Origin: Eutrophocola sp964503965
Lineage (GTDB): Bacteria > Pseudomonadota > Gammaproteobacteria > Pseudomonadales > Pseudohongiellaceae
NCBI GenBank assembly: GCA_964503965.1
Contig: CAZDCK010000025.1
Span: 1 to 44,886, forward strand
DNA length: 44,886 nt
Direction of reading: 5' to 3'
Part shown: one piece after another, positions 1 to 8,313 of the stretch
Layout of the letters: each line of letters begins with the position of its first letter
How positions within the stretch are numbered: position 1 is the first letter of the stretch
The notes under the pieces: generated by a model
What the model saw: only the letters and a program-made list of their open reading frames with translations
Databases searched by the model: none
Told to the model about the DNA's origin: nothing
Program-made: the position numbers and the translations under genes

Positions 1-1
1 T

Positions 2-48
2 GTAGCTCTATTGGTAAATAAAGAGAAGTACTCGGCCAGAAACAACCA
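2..48 (+). other. possible decayed tRNA-Arg copy
   Basis: This stretch shares blocks with the intact tRNA-Arg gene about 75 bases downstream: GTAGCTC, a TTGG/TGG block, AGAG and TACTCGGC occur in the same order, but with short insertions between them, and no anticodon stem or TpsiC arm can be folded. It may be the remnant of a tandem tRNA-Arg duplicate. The window edge hides whatever precedes it, so this is a low-confidence reading. Confidence 0.3.
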
Positions 49-75
49 GAATTAATTTATAATCAGCCAAACAAA

Positions 76-152
76 GCACCCGTAGCTCAACTGGATAGAG
101 TACTCGGCTACGAACCGAGCGGTTGGAGGTTCGACTCCTCCCGGGTGCGCCA
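76..152 (+). tRNA. tRNA-Arg (anticodon ACG)
   Basis: A complete cloverleaf is visible. The 7-bp acceptor stem GCACCCG pairs with CGGGTGC, the D-arm contains GTAGCTCAACTGGATAGAG, and the anticodon stem CTCGG/CCGAG encloses the loop CTACGAA with anticodon ACG. The T-arm is GGAGG-TTCGACT-CCTCC, and the CCA end is encoded at 150-152. The sequence is close to the enterobacterial tRNA-Arg that decodes CGU/CGC/CGA after A34 is deaminated to inosine. A terminator hairpin follows within a dozen bases, so this is the last gene of its transcript. Confidence 0.97.
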
Positions 153-163
153 CTAACAAAGAA

Positions 164-186
164 GCCCGCCAAATGCGGGCTTTTTT
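164..186 (+). terminator. Rho-independent terminator after tRNA-Arg
   Basis: GCCCGC, a five-base loop and GCGGGC form a GC-only stem that is followed directly by six T. It ends the tRNA transcript before the amidohydrolase gene. Confidence 0.92.
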
Positions 187-318
187 GTACGTAGCTCTTC
201 AGGACCGGTAATCACTCCAGAAATGATTCCTGCAGAGTCGCCAATTAAAAAGCAGATTACTTTGCCACCATTTTTTCTGTTAGATTTACAGAGATCACTT
301 AATATTGGGGCACATCAA

Positions 319-1935
319 ATGTTTCGATCATCCATACGCATCCTTTCTCTGGCAATCATTCTACCCGTAACTTTTCCTGGCTTGGCCCAGACTTGCGCAG
401 GAGATCCAGATCTCCTGTTTACCAATGGCGTCATTCTGACTATGGACGACACCGGTTCAATGGCGCATAACCTGCGTATACGCGGAGATGAGATTATCAC
501 CGTTGATGAGAGCCCTGGCTCGACGGAAACATGTACAACAGTGATCGATCTTGGGGGGAGAACTGTCATTCCCGGGTTGATCGATTCTCATACCCATTTC
601 ATCCGTACTGCCCAGGCTCCGGGACCCTTCATATTTGGGCAGGAATCAGCTTCCACGATTGCACAGTACCAGGCGGCTCTGGCAGAAGCTGCACAGGATG
701 CGGAACCCGGTGAATGGATTGTCGCCGTGGGAGGGCTGACGCCATTGCAGTTTGAAGAGAAACGCTTGCCTACCAGTGAGGAATTGACTACTGCCGTCCC
801 GGAGAATCCAGTCTGGATTCAGAGGGGATACCTGGCCGATGGCACGGTAAATGACCAAGGTCGGCGAGTTTTGATTGAACGGGGAATTCCGGTTTCCGAA
901 GATGGTATTTCCAGGGCAGAGGATGGCGGGCTTACGTATATCCTTCGTACCCGTAGCGATGAGCGAATGCTGCATCGATTCAGGCAGTACATGGCCTATG
1001 CTGTTTCGACAGGCTTGACGACAGTCGTGGATCAGGGATGCTGTGATTTCCTCGGGGCACATCTGGATATAGATGATCGCCCGAATTTTTCTATAGTAAA
1101 CAGGCTCTGGCGTCAGAACGAGCTGAAGCTGAAAATGCGTCTTCAGTACGATCATCGGGATATTCTTGATCAGGATGACCTGCGTTCAGTCAGTGCCCGT
1201 GTGCTTAATGCGACGCTGGGTATGGGAGATGATTTTTACAGAACCGTTGGGGTGGGCGAGCGTGTTATTGCGGATGAAGCCAGTGATGATGAGGTCTTTG
1301 AGGCGTACCTGAATGTGGCAAAGGCTGGCTGGCCTTTATCCCAGCATACTATTCGTGAGGACGAAATCGAACGTTATCTTCGCATCATGGAAAGGGTTGC
1401 TCAGGTAGAGCCACTTGATGGGTTACGCTGGAGCCTTGAACACATCTTTGAAATTACTCCTGAGCAGATTGAACGCCTGAAGTCCATTGGTATCTCTGTT
1501 CGTGTCCAGGACCACGATGTATTGCGTAACGGATCTACAGGCTGGAATCCTGGACCTCCCCTCAAGACCTTACTTGAGAGTGGTATCAGAATGGGAGCAG
1601 GAACGGATTCAGGTGTTGTAGGCCCCTTGAATCCCTGGCTTTCCCTGTATTTTATGGTGACTGGAAAGCACATGGGCGGTGAAGTGATTATTCCCGGCGA
1701 GCAGATAGGACGCCTGGATGCGCTGCGCCTGTATACGGCCTCCAATGCCTGGTTCCTTGGCGAGGAAGACTCCCTGGGAACACTGGAAGCAGGTAAAAAA
1801 GCGGACCTAGTTGTACTGGATAAACCCTTTCTGGATATTGAAGCGGACGCTATTAGCTCAATTCAGCCCTTGATGACCGTAGTAAACGGACGTATCGTTT
1901 TCGGCCGGGATGAGTTTTCATCACTGGCTGAATGA
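319..1935 (+). CDS. exported YtcJ-type amidohydrolase (amidohydrolase 3 family)
   Basis: The product is a metal-dependent amidohydrolase of the COG1574/YtcJ group; the substrate cannot be read from sequence. From the ATG at 319 it is 538 aa and opens with a signal peptide (hydrophobic ILSLAIILPVTFPGLAQ). The open frame begins 96 bases earlier, but the signal peptide and a GGGG stretch just upstream favour 319. The N-terminal beta-sandwich part (LLFTNGVILTMD) leads to the metal motif HTH at residues 91-93 (context PGLIDSHTHF), typical of the TIM-barrel amidohydrolases. The second-half motif GAGTDSG carries the metal-site Asp, and the C-terminal GTLEAGKKADLVVLD strand is the usual end of the family. 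It stands alone between the tRNA-Arg and the broken cyclase locus. Secretion of a YtcJ-like enzyme suggests it works on an extracellular or periplasmic amide or ester. Confidence 0.88.
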   Translation: MFRSSIRILSLAIILPVTFPGLAQTCAGDPDLLFTNGVILTMDDTGSMAHNLRIRGDEIITVDESPGSTETCTTVIDLGGRTVIPGLIDSHTHFIRTAQAPGPFIFGQESASTIAQYQAALAEAAQDAEPGEWIVAVGGLTPLQFEEKRLPTSEELTTAVPENPVWIQRGYLADGTVNDQGRRVLIERGIPVSEDGISRAEDGGLTYILRTRSDERMLHRFRQYMAYAVSTGLTTVVDQGCCDFLGAHLDIDDRPNFSIVNRLWRQNELKLKMRLQYDHRDILDQDDLRSVSARVLNATLGMGDDFYRTVGVGERVIADEASDDEVFEAYLNVAKAGWPLSQHTIREDEIERYLRIMERVAQVEPLDGLRWSLEHIFEITPEQIERLKSIGISVRVQDHDVLRNGSTGWNPGPPLKTLLESGIRMGAGTDSGVVGPLNPWLSLYFMVTGKHMGGEVIIPGEQIGRLDALRLYTASNAWFLGEEDSLGTLEAGKKADLVVLDKPFLDIEADAISSIQPLMTVVNGRIVFGRDEFSSLAE

Positions 1936-2010
1936 TGAATGGGATCTATGGCATGAATTGGCCGGGGGGTTTATTATAGTTCCATCATGTTGGATGAAAG
2001 ATAAAATTCC

Positions 2011-2685
2011 ATGGAAAATCAAGAGCCTGAAAGCAGGTTTTCACAACAGTCTGAGCATTATGACTTGGAATCACAAAAAGAGCTGAGGCATCTGAAAGAA
2101 ACGATCAGTGCCCTGCGTGAGGAACTGGATCAGGCCCATGACGAGACCGACCAGAAAATTTCCGAAGCTGTGCGCGAAGCAGGGAAGGAAATCGCATAGC
2201 TTAAAGAAATTGCCCAGAACCTGAGGACACAGATTGATGCGATGCTTCTGGAAAAGGAGCAGGCTGTTCAGAGGGCTCATCAGGAGTCGGCTGCCGAGAT
2301 TGGTCTGCTGAAAGACACGATTCAGAAACAAAGACACGAAATGGAAAACCTGCAATTTGAAAGGCAGGAGGAGCTCCAGCAGAACAAGGCCACCTGGAGT
2401 GCCGAGGTCAACCAGTTATCCAATACGTCACGAGCACTGAGAACCCAGCTTGAACAGGTAAAACTTGAGGGTGACATGTCGCTGCAAAATGAAAAAGCCG
2501 TTGCCCGGAATGAGCACCGGCAACTTGAGAAAACCGTGGCATCTCTCCGTGAAGAACTGGAACTTTTCAAATTCAATCATGAAGAGTCCCTGCGTGAAAT
2601 GAAACGGCAGAGCCAGGACGAAAATTCAGAATTACATGAGACTGTTGCCCGGTTAAGAGCGCAGCTGGAGGAAAGCCGTGCCTGA
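2011..2685 (+). pseudogene. coiled-coil protein upstream of cyclase, broken by an in-frame TAG
   Basis: The reading frame encodes an almost uninterrupted coiled coil: heptad-rich, E/Q/K/L-dominated sequence with repeated LREEL/LRAQL units and no other domain. An in-frame TAG at 2197-2199 splits it into parts of 62 and about 160 aa. Reading through the TAG, the heptads continue without loss of phase, so a single change (CAG or GAG to TAG) explains it. The frame ends at 2685, overlapping by 8 bases the GTG start of the GAF/cyclase gene in another frame. This is either translational coupling or a frameshift that once joined the two into one protein. It could have been a scaffold or an N-terminal dimerisation module for the cyclase. 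The downstream part could still be made from an internal start (ATG at 2242). Confidence 0.65.
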
Positions 2686-5001
2686 ACATCCTGTTAAAGA
2701 CGCCGTGGCATTTGAGGACAAGACTGGAGAGCATGCATCCAATGGAAATACTGTTTCCATGACTGCCATGCAAGGGCAGGATATAGCCCAGCTTGTGCTG
2801 GATATCAGCCAGAAAGTGGCCAGGGCTGACAATCTGGATCATCAGTTGCAGGTGATCGTAGAAGAAGTCACACAGGTGACCGGTTCTGAAAGAGGCAGCC
2901 TGTTTCTGAAAGATCCACAGACGGATGAACTCTATTCACGCATTGCCCTGGGCGGTGTTGAAAGAGAGATAAGATTCCTGAATAACACGGGCATAGCCGG
3001 TTGGGTGTTTACCCATGGCAAGGCACTTATTGTCAAGGATGCCTATGAAGACCCGCGTTTCAACCAGAGCATCGACCAGAAGAGTGGTTTTACGACCCGC
3101 AATATCCTGTGTGTACCGGTAAGGGCGGTCCGTGGTGAAATCATTGGAGTTGCCCAAACCCTGAACAAGAAGGAGGGGGCATTCACGGATGAAGATCTTA
3201 AACTGGTAGAAGCCATCAATACCCAGGTGGCAATCGTTCTGCAAGGGACCATGTATGTGGAGAGAATGAATGCCCTGCGGCAGCAGGAAGCTGAATTCCT
3301 TCGTGTGGTGTCTGATGTATCCTCTGAAATAAACCTGGGTCCTTTGCTACAGATGATTATGTCTGCTGTGACCAAGATGCTCAATGCTGACCGTTCGACA
3401 TTATTTCTCAATGATGAGCGAACCGATGAACTCTATACCCAGATTGGCCAGGGACTGGGAGCTACTGAACTCCGTTTTCCCAATAACGCCGGAATCGCCG
3501 GTAGTGTTTTTCCAGCGGCCAGTCAGTAAATATTCCCTATGCCTATGCTGACCTGCGTTTCAATCCCGCGGTAGACAAGCAGACAGGCTATTTCACCCGA
3601 TCCATGTTGTGTTCACCAGTCAGGAACAAGGATGGAAAAATTATCGGCGTCACCCAGGTGCTCAATAAACGAGGGGGGGCCTTCACCGAGGAAGATAACC
3701 AACGCCTGACAGCCTTCACTTCCCAGATAGCGATCGGTCTAGAAAATGCCAGTCTTTTCCAGCATGTCCAGGAAGTGAAAAATTATAATGAGAGTATGTT
3801 GGAAAGTATGTCCAATGGTGTGCTAACTCTGGACAATGACGGCATCATATTTACCTGCAACAAGGCAAGGCAGCGAATACTGCAGATCAGGGAGTCGGAA
3901 ATTCTCCAGCAGCCCTCGAACGAATTTTTCGGAGAAAATAACCAGTGGATTGTTGAAAAAATCAGTGAAGTGGCAGCGAGTAAGCAAGCGGAAATCATAA
4001 TGGATGCAACCCTTCATTGCCGGGGCGAGAAAGTCTCGGTCAATGCCACTGTATTGCCGTTGCAGGGTAAGGATGAAGACAAGCTGGGTACCATGATCAT
4101 GCTGGAGGATATCAGCTCTGAGGTGCGCATGAAGTCGACCATCTCCCGTTACATGGACCCTGGTCTGGCTGACAAACTGATGGGCGACGGTGGCGAACTT
4201 CTTGGTGGGCAGGACAGTGAGGCGACCATCCTGTTCTCGGATATTCCAAGTTTTACCACACTGAGTGAAGAGCTGGGGGCACAGGGCATTGTTGAACTGC
4301 TTAATGACTATTTCACCCTGATGGTCGATGTTATAACCGACGAAGGGGGAATGCTGGACAAGTTCATTGGCGATGCCATCATGGCAGTGTTCTGAACACC
4401 ATTCCCTCACGAAGATGACCCGGACCGGGCGGTCAAAGCATCTATTAGAATGATGATGGAGTTGGGACGCTTCAATGAGGAGATGAAACGTCTGGGGAAG
4501 AATCCTATTGATATCGGTGTTGGACTTAACACTGGTCATGTTATTTCAGGCAATATCGGTTCCCCGAAACGTATGGACTACACTGTGATCGGAGACGGGG
4601 TTAACCTGGCATCACGCCTTGAAGGGGCCAATAAGGAATATGGGTCTCATATCCTGATCTCATAGAGCTGTCTGGATGGCCTAAAAAGCAGTTATCGCCA
4701 CCGTCTTGTAGATAATGTAGTCGTGAAAGGGAAAACAGAGCCGGTCGGAATCTATGAGTTACTGGATTATCACACGGATGAATCCTTCCCTAATATGATC
4801 GAAGCACTAGGCATCTTCAGGGATGGCATGGAGTGTTACCAGGCGGGTGAATGGGAAAAGGGCATGGAACTGTTCAGGAAAGTGCTGACGCTTAACCCGG
4901 ACGACCGGTGTTCACAGGTCTATGTGGAGCGCTGTGAACACCTGATTGCAGATGGTGACCCGGAAAACTGGGACGGCATCTGGAGACTGACCTCCAAATA
5001 G
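2678..5001 (+). pseudogene. class III adenylate cyclase (GAF-GAF-PAS-CYCc), degraded
   Basis: The order is GAF 1 (about 2780-3240), GAF 2 (about 3290-3760), a PAS-like segment (3780-4120), a class III cyclase domain (about 4200-4760) and a C-terminal TPR-like tail. The cyclase core is well kept: first metal Asp in FSDI, KFIGDAIMAVF with second metal Asp and the adenine-type Lys, DYTVIGD, NLASRLE with transition-state Asn/Arg, and VKGKTEPVGIYE. Three lesions break it. A one-base loss in a T run near 3509-3513 shifts the frame after GSVF; restoring one T gives SVFSSGQSVNIPYAYADLRF. TGA at 4393-4395 stands where GTP follows MAVF. TAG at 4663-4665 stands in HILIS(x)SCLDG. The rest reads well, so inactivation looks recent. 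The other long genes of the window are intact, so random sequencing error is a weaker explanation. The likely former role is cAMP synthesis gated by GAF/PAS ligands. Confidence 0.85.
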
Positions 5002-5002
5002 G

Positions 5003-5758
5003 CTATTCAGGTTTACGGAATTTCAGCACAAAACGGTCAGAGCGTCCGCTGACTTCCGGCTGTCCAACCTCGAGTGAGAGCGTGTCATCTGGCATATAGA
5101 GCAGGTCACTGTAATCAACTAATTCAAAGCCTGAATCCTGAACCTCTTTGATTACCAGGACAGGGTCCACTCGACGGCCGTTAAAGCGCGCTCCTGGCTC
5201 GTTATGTCTGCGTGTATGGTCCACAACCCCGTAAATGGCGCCGGGTCTCATGGCGTTGTAGACCACCCTGTTCAAGGCCATCCTGTCTTCATAACCCATG
5301 TTATGGTAATTCTGGAAAGTCAGGACCATATCCACGGGGGCAACATCCCAGTTATCACCAGGTCCTATCCACATGTCCCTGGCATTGCTTTTTTCCCGTG
5401 CCTGGTAATCCAGTTTGACAACTTTATCCATCCCTGGGAGTGCCAGAGTCGGTTCAAGGGCATCACTGTAGGAGCCCAGATCTGGCTGGGTCGTATAAAG
5501 CATGCCGTTGTCCCTGAGCACAGGTCCCAGGATTTTCGTATACCAGCCACCAAACGGCCAGATTTCAATCACACGCATATCCGCTTCCAGACCGAAAAAG
5601 TCCAGGATTTGCGCCGGTTTGCGGTATTGGTCCCTAACCATATCGGTTTCTGGCCGAATATCACTGTTTATAGCACCCTGGAGTTTTAGCTGGATGGAAT
5701 CCTGGGCTTGCAGGGAAGAGGAACACAGTAAGGTAAGGATCAAGAACAGGCGGATCAT
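5003..5758 (-). CDS. exported methyltransferase-like protein (COG4798 type)
   Basis: From the ATG at 5758, preceded by AGGAGC, the product is 251 aa and starts with a signal peptide (IRLFLILTLLCSSSLQAQ). A start at 5824 is open in frame but would bury the signal. The core matches the predicted periplasmic methyltransferases of COG4798: RPETDMVRDQYRKPAQIL, then a motif I-like strand DMRVIEIWPFGGWYT, then DMVLTFQNYHN and GAIYGVVDHTRR. The family usually reads PGGGWYT where this protein has PFGGWYT, a change in the glycine-rich SAM loop that could affect cofactor binding. The substrate is unknown. Its stop lies one base from the end of the cyclase pseudogene, tail to tail. It is downstream of SURF1 on the same strand, with its own ribosome site and an 82-base gap. 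Confidence 0.8.
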   Translation of the reverse strand: MIRLFLILTLLCSSSLQAQDSIQLKLQGAINSDIRPETDMVRDQYRKPAQILDFFGLEADMRVIEIWPFGGWYTKILGPVLRDNGMLYTTQPDLGSYSDALEPTLALPGMDKVVKLDYQAREKSNARDMWIGPGDNWDVAPVDMVLTFQNYHNMGYEDRMALNRVVYNAMRPGAIYGVVDHTRRHNEPGARFNGRRVDPVLVIKEVQDSGFELVDYSDLLYMPDDTLSLEVGQPEVSGRSDRFVLKFRKPE

Positions 5759-5840
5759 GAGAGGCTCCTGGAGGGTTCGTTGTAGATTGCTGTCACAGAA
5801 TAGCACAGTGATTACACGGCTCAATATGTGGATGGCAAGC

Positions 5841-6623
5841 CTATAAAGGCTTTGAACGTTTCTTCATGATCTGCAGAATGTTGCTGCTCAGGACAAACGT
5901 GACAATGAGCAGTGCAATGGCCATTGACCACCACTGGAGAGCATAGGAATAGTTTTTCCCGGTATCTACGTACACGGTTGGCCAGTGCCTGATGAACAGT
6001 CCCTCCTGCTCTTCATCCATCCTGACTTCATAAGGGAAAATCGTTTCCTCAAAGAGAGGATCCAGTTCCAATACATTCAGCCACCGAATTTCCAGTGGCC
6101 ACCGTGGATGATTGAATTCAATACCATTGGTTCTTTCAGCCTGTTTGGGGGTCGGCACAAAAATCTGTCCCTCAACGGTCCTTTTACCAAGGATGGGATC
6201 CACCTTGCCTGAAATTTCCTCATAAGTACTGGCATAAACCCAACCCCTGCTGACAAAGACTATTTTGTCAGAACTTTCAAGCTTGAATGGAGTGACCACT
6301 TCATAGCCCAGGCTGTCCTCATAAGTCTGATAAATCATGAACAGGTTTCTATCATTAAGGAATTCACCTATCATTGTGATATGGAGGTTCTGAATGGTTT
6401 TGGCATCATTCTCAAGACCTGACATGCCCACGTCTTCAATTGGAACCGCCGAATCAGATCCCATTTCCTCATAGGTCAGCTGCAGGTCAATTTTTTCCTG
6501 GGCACGGCCCATCTGCCAGACTCCAAGCCGGACAAGAGCCACAAAAGTGGCGAGGACGAAAGAAGCGATTATCCAGTTAAACCGGATTTCCAGTTCACCG
6601 AAGGTAAATATCTTGGTGTTCAT
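5841..6623 (-). CDS. SURF1 family cytochrome oxidase assembly protein
   Basis: SURF1/Shy1 proteins help insert haem a into subunit I of cytochrome c oxidase. This 260-aa protein has the family build: an N-terminal membrane helix (WIIASFVLATFVALVRLGVWQMGRAQEK, including the WQ.RA.EK signature), a long periplasmic loop with VSRGWV (SURF1 motif) and a C-terminal helix (WSMAIALLIVTFVLSSN) preceded by YALQWW. Its position at the end of the oxidase cluster agrees. No clear Shine-Dalgarno precedes the ATG at 6623. It could be transcribed from the cox promoter or from the FNR-type promoter at 6901-6942. The 146 bases upstream to the next gene hold nothing else I can support. Confidence 0.93.
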   Translation of the reverse strand: MNTKIFTFGELEIRFNWIIASFVLATFVALVRLGVWQMGRAQEKIDLQLTYEEMGSDSAVPIEDVGMSGLENDAKTIQNLHITMIGEFLNDRNLFMIYQTYEDSLGYEVVTPFKLESSDKIVFVSRGWVYASTYEEISGKVDPILGKRTVEGQIFVPTPKQAERTNGIEFNHPRWPLEIRWLNVLELDPLFEETIFPYEVRMDEEQEGLFIRHWPTVYVDTGKNYSYALQWWSMAIALLIVTFVLSSNILQIMKKRSKPL

Positions 6624-6769
6624 AGAAGTGTAGCAATTGATGAGAAATTAAAATTTCAATTATGCCACAGATAGTGCTTTGAATTAACGCGAAGAGAATA
6701 AAGAACCGGTCGGAATCTGCTTGTCTAAGAGCAAATAGCCGGCCGGGAGAGAGTGAGACTGTCTGAAGC

Positions 6770-6865
6770 TTATACGGCGATTTTATTTGATGCGATGCCG
6801 GCCAGTGTAATGACGATGCCGCCAATAGCAATTGCTGCGAGAGCTGTACAAAGAGCGAATACCAT
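6770..6865 (-). CDS. 31-aa single-helix membrane microprotein in oxidase locus
   Basis: A 31-codon frame starts at ATG 6865 after a strong purine-rich ribosome site (GAGGAAAAGGAC) and reads MVFALCTALAAIAIGGIVIT then LAGIASNKIAV. It is one continuous transmembrane helix of about 24 residues with Gly/Ala/Ile content and a short basic end, like the small accessory subunits of respiratory complexes (CcoQ, CydX, CcoH class). I do not recognise a named family. It has its own well-formed FNR/ANR-type promoter, with a leader of about 28 bases. The ribosome site, the promoter geometry and the oxidase context together make it likely to be translated. Confidence 0.7.
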   Translation of the reverse strand: MVFALCTALAAIAIGGIVITLAGIASNKIAV

Positions 6866-6900
6866 GTCCTTTTCCTCGTTTATGTGTAAGTACAGGGAAA

Positions 6901-6942
6901 AGTATATGAACAACAGTCACCCGTGGCATTGACCTATATCAA
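6901..6942 (-). promoter_or_regulatory. FNR/ANR-type class II promoter for the 31-aa peptide gene
   Basis: On the minus strand TTGATATAGGTCAA (6942-6929) matches the FNR/ANR consensus TTGAT-N4-ATCAA at nine of ten defined bases. TATACT at 6906-6901 is a good -10 hexamer. Twenty-two bases separate the box from the -10, which is the spacing expected when the box is centred at -41.5. The implied start near 6894 leaves a leader of about 28 bases before the ATG at 6865. This arrangement means activation when oxygen is low. Confidence 0.65.
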
Positions 6943-6998
6943 CACCTGGGTAACTATTTACTTGATTGGTAAGAGCCCGAAAAGGGCAGAGGACGGTA

Positions 6999-7124
6999 TT
7001 AACCGTTGAGATAGTGGACCAGAGTCAGTCCGGCAATAATGATGATCATGATGAAGGCAAAAGCGTCTGCATCGCTATCACTGCCTTCTTCGTACTGTTC
7101 AAGTTTGTCGTTATCGGTTGTCAT
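6999..7124 (-). CDS. 41-aa membrane microprotein with acidic N-terminus, cox operon
   Basis: A 41-codon frame runs from ATG 7124 to TAA 6999-7001. The first 20 residues are highly acidic (DNDKLEQYEEGSDSDAD). They are followed by one transmembrane helix (AFAFIMIIIIAGLTLVHYL) and NG, which predicts an N-in or N-out single-pass peptide. It begins 41 bases after the stop of the COX4-like subunit, in the same direction, with AAGGCAG upstream as ribosome site. It has the typical position and size of a small oxidase accessory subunit. I know no name for it. Confidence 0.7.
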   Translation of the reverse strand: MTTDNDKLEQYEEGSDSDADAFAFIMIIIIAGLTLVHYLNG

Positions 7125-7165
7125 AATCTGCCTTGTTCCTTACTTGAGGATGCAGGAGGGCGACA

Positions 7166-7600
7166 TTAGTGCCCTCCCTCCATGGTTTCCTCGGTATGTT
7201 CTGCGCCATGGTCGCCACCATGCTCGACATGAATTCGTTCAGCATTTGCTTCATGCCCCATGTATTCAACGCGTGTGTCGAAGACATAAGCGCCTTCTGA
7301 GAGACCAATGCCGATAAAGGTAATCAGCAGTAATGGTGGTACAAGAATGGCTGTAATCAGTGCCATGCGCTCCCACATAACATGCATGAATACGGCAATG
7401 ATGAAGCCGGCTTTAAGCAGCATGAAAATAATGATCAGGCTCCAGCGCAGTAATCCCTGGAAGTCGAAGTAGTCAACCAGGTATGAGAAGAAGCTGAGTA
7501 CGAACAGTAACGTCCAGACTTTCAGGTAAATGCCGATGCCATGTTCCTGTTCGCCATCACCATGATCCTGTGTGTTTTCGTGTGTCGCAACGTTTTCCAT
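7166..7600 (-). CDS. cytochrome c oxidase subunit IV family protein
   Basis: This 144-aa protein is the bacterial COX4/CyoD-type small subunit of haem-copper oxidases. Three membrane helices are visible: IYLKVWTLLFVLSFFSYLVDY, LIIIFMLLKAGFIIAVFMHVMWE (with the family pattern KAGFIIAVFMHV) and ALITAILVPPLLLITFIGIGL. Both tails are rich in His, Glu and Gly (HGDGEQEHG at the start; HVEHGGDHGAEH at the end), which may bind metal but is common in this group. It follows the second COX3 gene by 23 bases and precedes the 41-aa microprotein, so it belongs to the coxB-ctaD operon. It stabilises the subunit I/III core and has no redox centre. Confidence 0.9.
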   Translation of the reverse strand: MENVATHENTQDHGDGEQEHGIGIYLKVWTLLFVLSFFSYLVDYFDFQGLLRWSLIIIFMLLKAGFIIAVFMHVMWERMALITAILVPPLLLITFIGIGLSEGAYVFDTRVEYMGHEANAERIHVEHGGDHGAEHTEETMEGGH

Positions 7601-7623
7601 AATTTATAAACCCCTTACTTCTC

Positions 7624-8295
7624 TTACCAGAGATAGAAAAATGCAAAAATGAATACCCAGACCAGGTCAACAAAGTGCCAATACAAGCCTGAGATTTCCA
7701 CGATGGAATAATCACCGGATTTGTCGTAATCACCGCGGCGAATCTTGAAGGCCACAATCAACAGGTAAATGACACCACAACTTACATGGAGGCCATGGAA
7801 GCCGGTAACCATGAAGAAAATTGAACCAAACTGCATGGCACCCCACGGGTTACCCCAGGGACGTACACCTTCACTGATCAGCTTGCTCCACTCGAATGCC
7901 TGCATGCCGACAAAGCACAAACCAAACAGGCCTGTGATTAGCATAAGTTTGAAAACTGTAGCCTTATCCTTGTGTTGAGCGGCTCTTACAGCGAGGGCCA
8001 TGGTACCGGAGCTGGTAATCAGGATAAACGTCATGATCGCAATCAGTATCAGTGGAACGGGACTTCCAAAGATTTCTAGTGAGAATACTTCGCTGGGGTA
8101 GGGCCACGGATCAGTCACGGTCCTGCGCAATTTCATGTAAGCAATGAGGAAGCAGCTGAAGATGAATGTATCGGAAACGAGGAACATCCACATCATTACT
8201 TTGCCCCAGGGCACATGGAAAGTTTCTTTATCGCTTGCCCAGTCTTCAACCATGGTCTGGCCGTGCTGGGATAGAGTAAGTGATTCTCCACTCAT
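7624..8295 (-). CDS. cytochrome c oxidase subunit III (second copy in operon)
   Basis: A 223-aa haem-copper oxidase subunit III with five to six predicted helices. The family patterns include WMFLVSDTFIFSCFLIAY near residue 35, LITSSGTMALAV, QAFEWSKLISEG (with the conserved Glu) and the C-terminal pair VTGFHGLHVSCGVIYLL and YWHFVDLVWVFIFAFFYLW. It begins 18 bases after the first COX3-like gene. Presence of two subunit III paralogues in tandem suggests either that one replaces the N-terminal and the other the C-terminal helices of a longer form, or that both are bound. Length is close to the five-helix form rather than the seven-helix mitochondrial type. Confidence 0.92.
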   Translation of the reverse strand: MSGESLTLSQHGQTMVEDWASDKETFHVPWGKVMMWMFLVSDTFIFSCFLIAYMKLRRTVTDPWPYPSEVFSLEIFGSPVPLILIAIMTFILITSSGTMALAVRAAQHKDKATVFKLMLITGLFGLCFVGMQAFEWSKLISEGVRPWGNPWGAMQFGSIFFMVTGFHGLHVSCGVIYLLIVAFKIRRGDYDKSGDYSIVEISGLYWHFVDLVWVFIFAFFYLW

Positions 8296-8313
8296 AAATA
8301 ATTCCTACAATTT

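Noticed and set aside
4393..4395. TGA read as a recoded codon (glycine or selenocysteine)
   Set aside because: Other genes in the window end with TGA in normal positions, no SECIS-like hairpin is evident, and two TAG and one frameshift lesion are also present in the same locus.
3823..4539. 238-codon antisense frame across the cyclase
   Set aside because: It mirrors the coding bias of the real gene on the other strand and shows no protein pattern.
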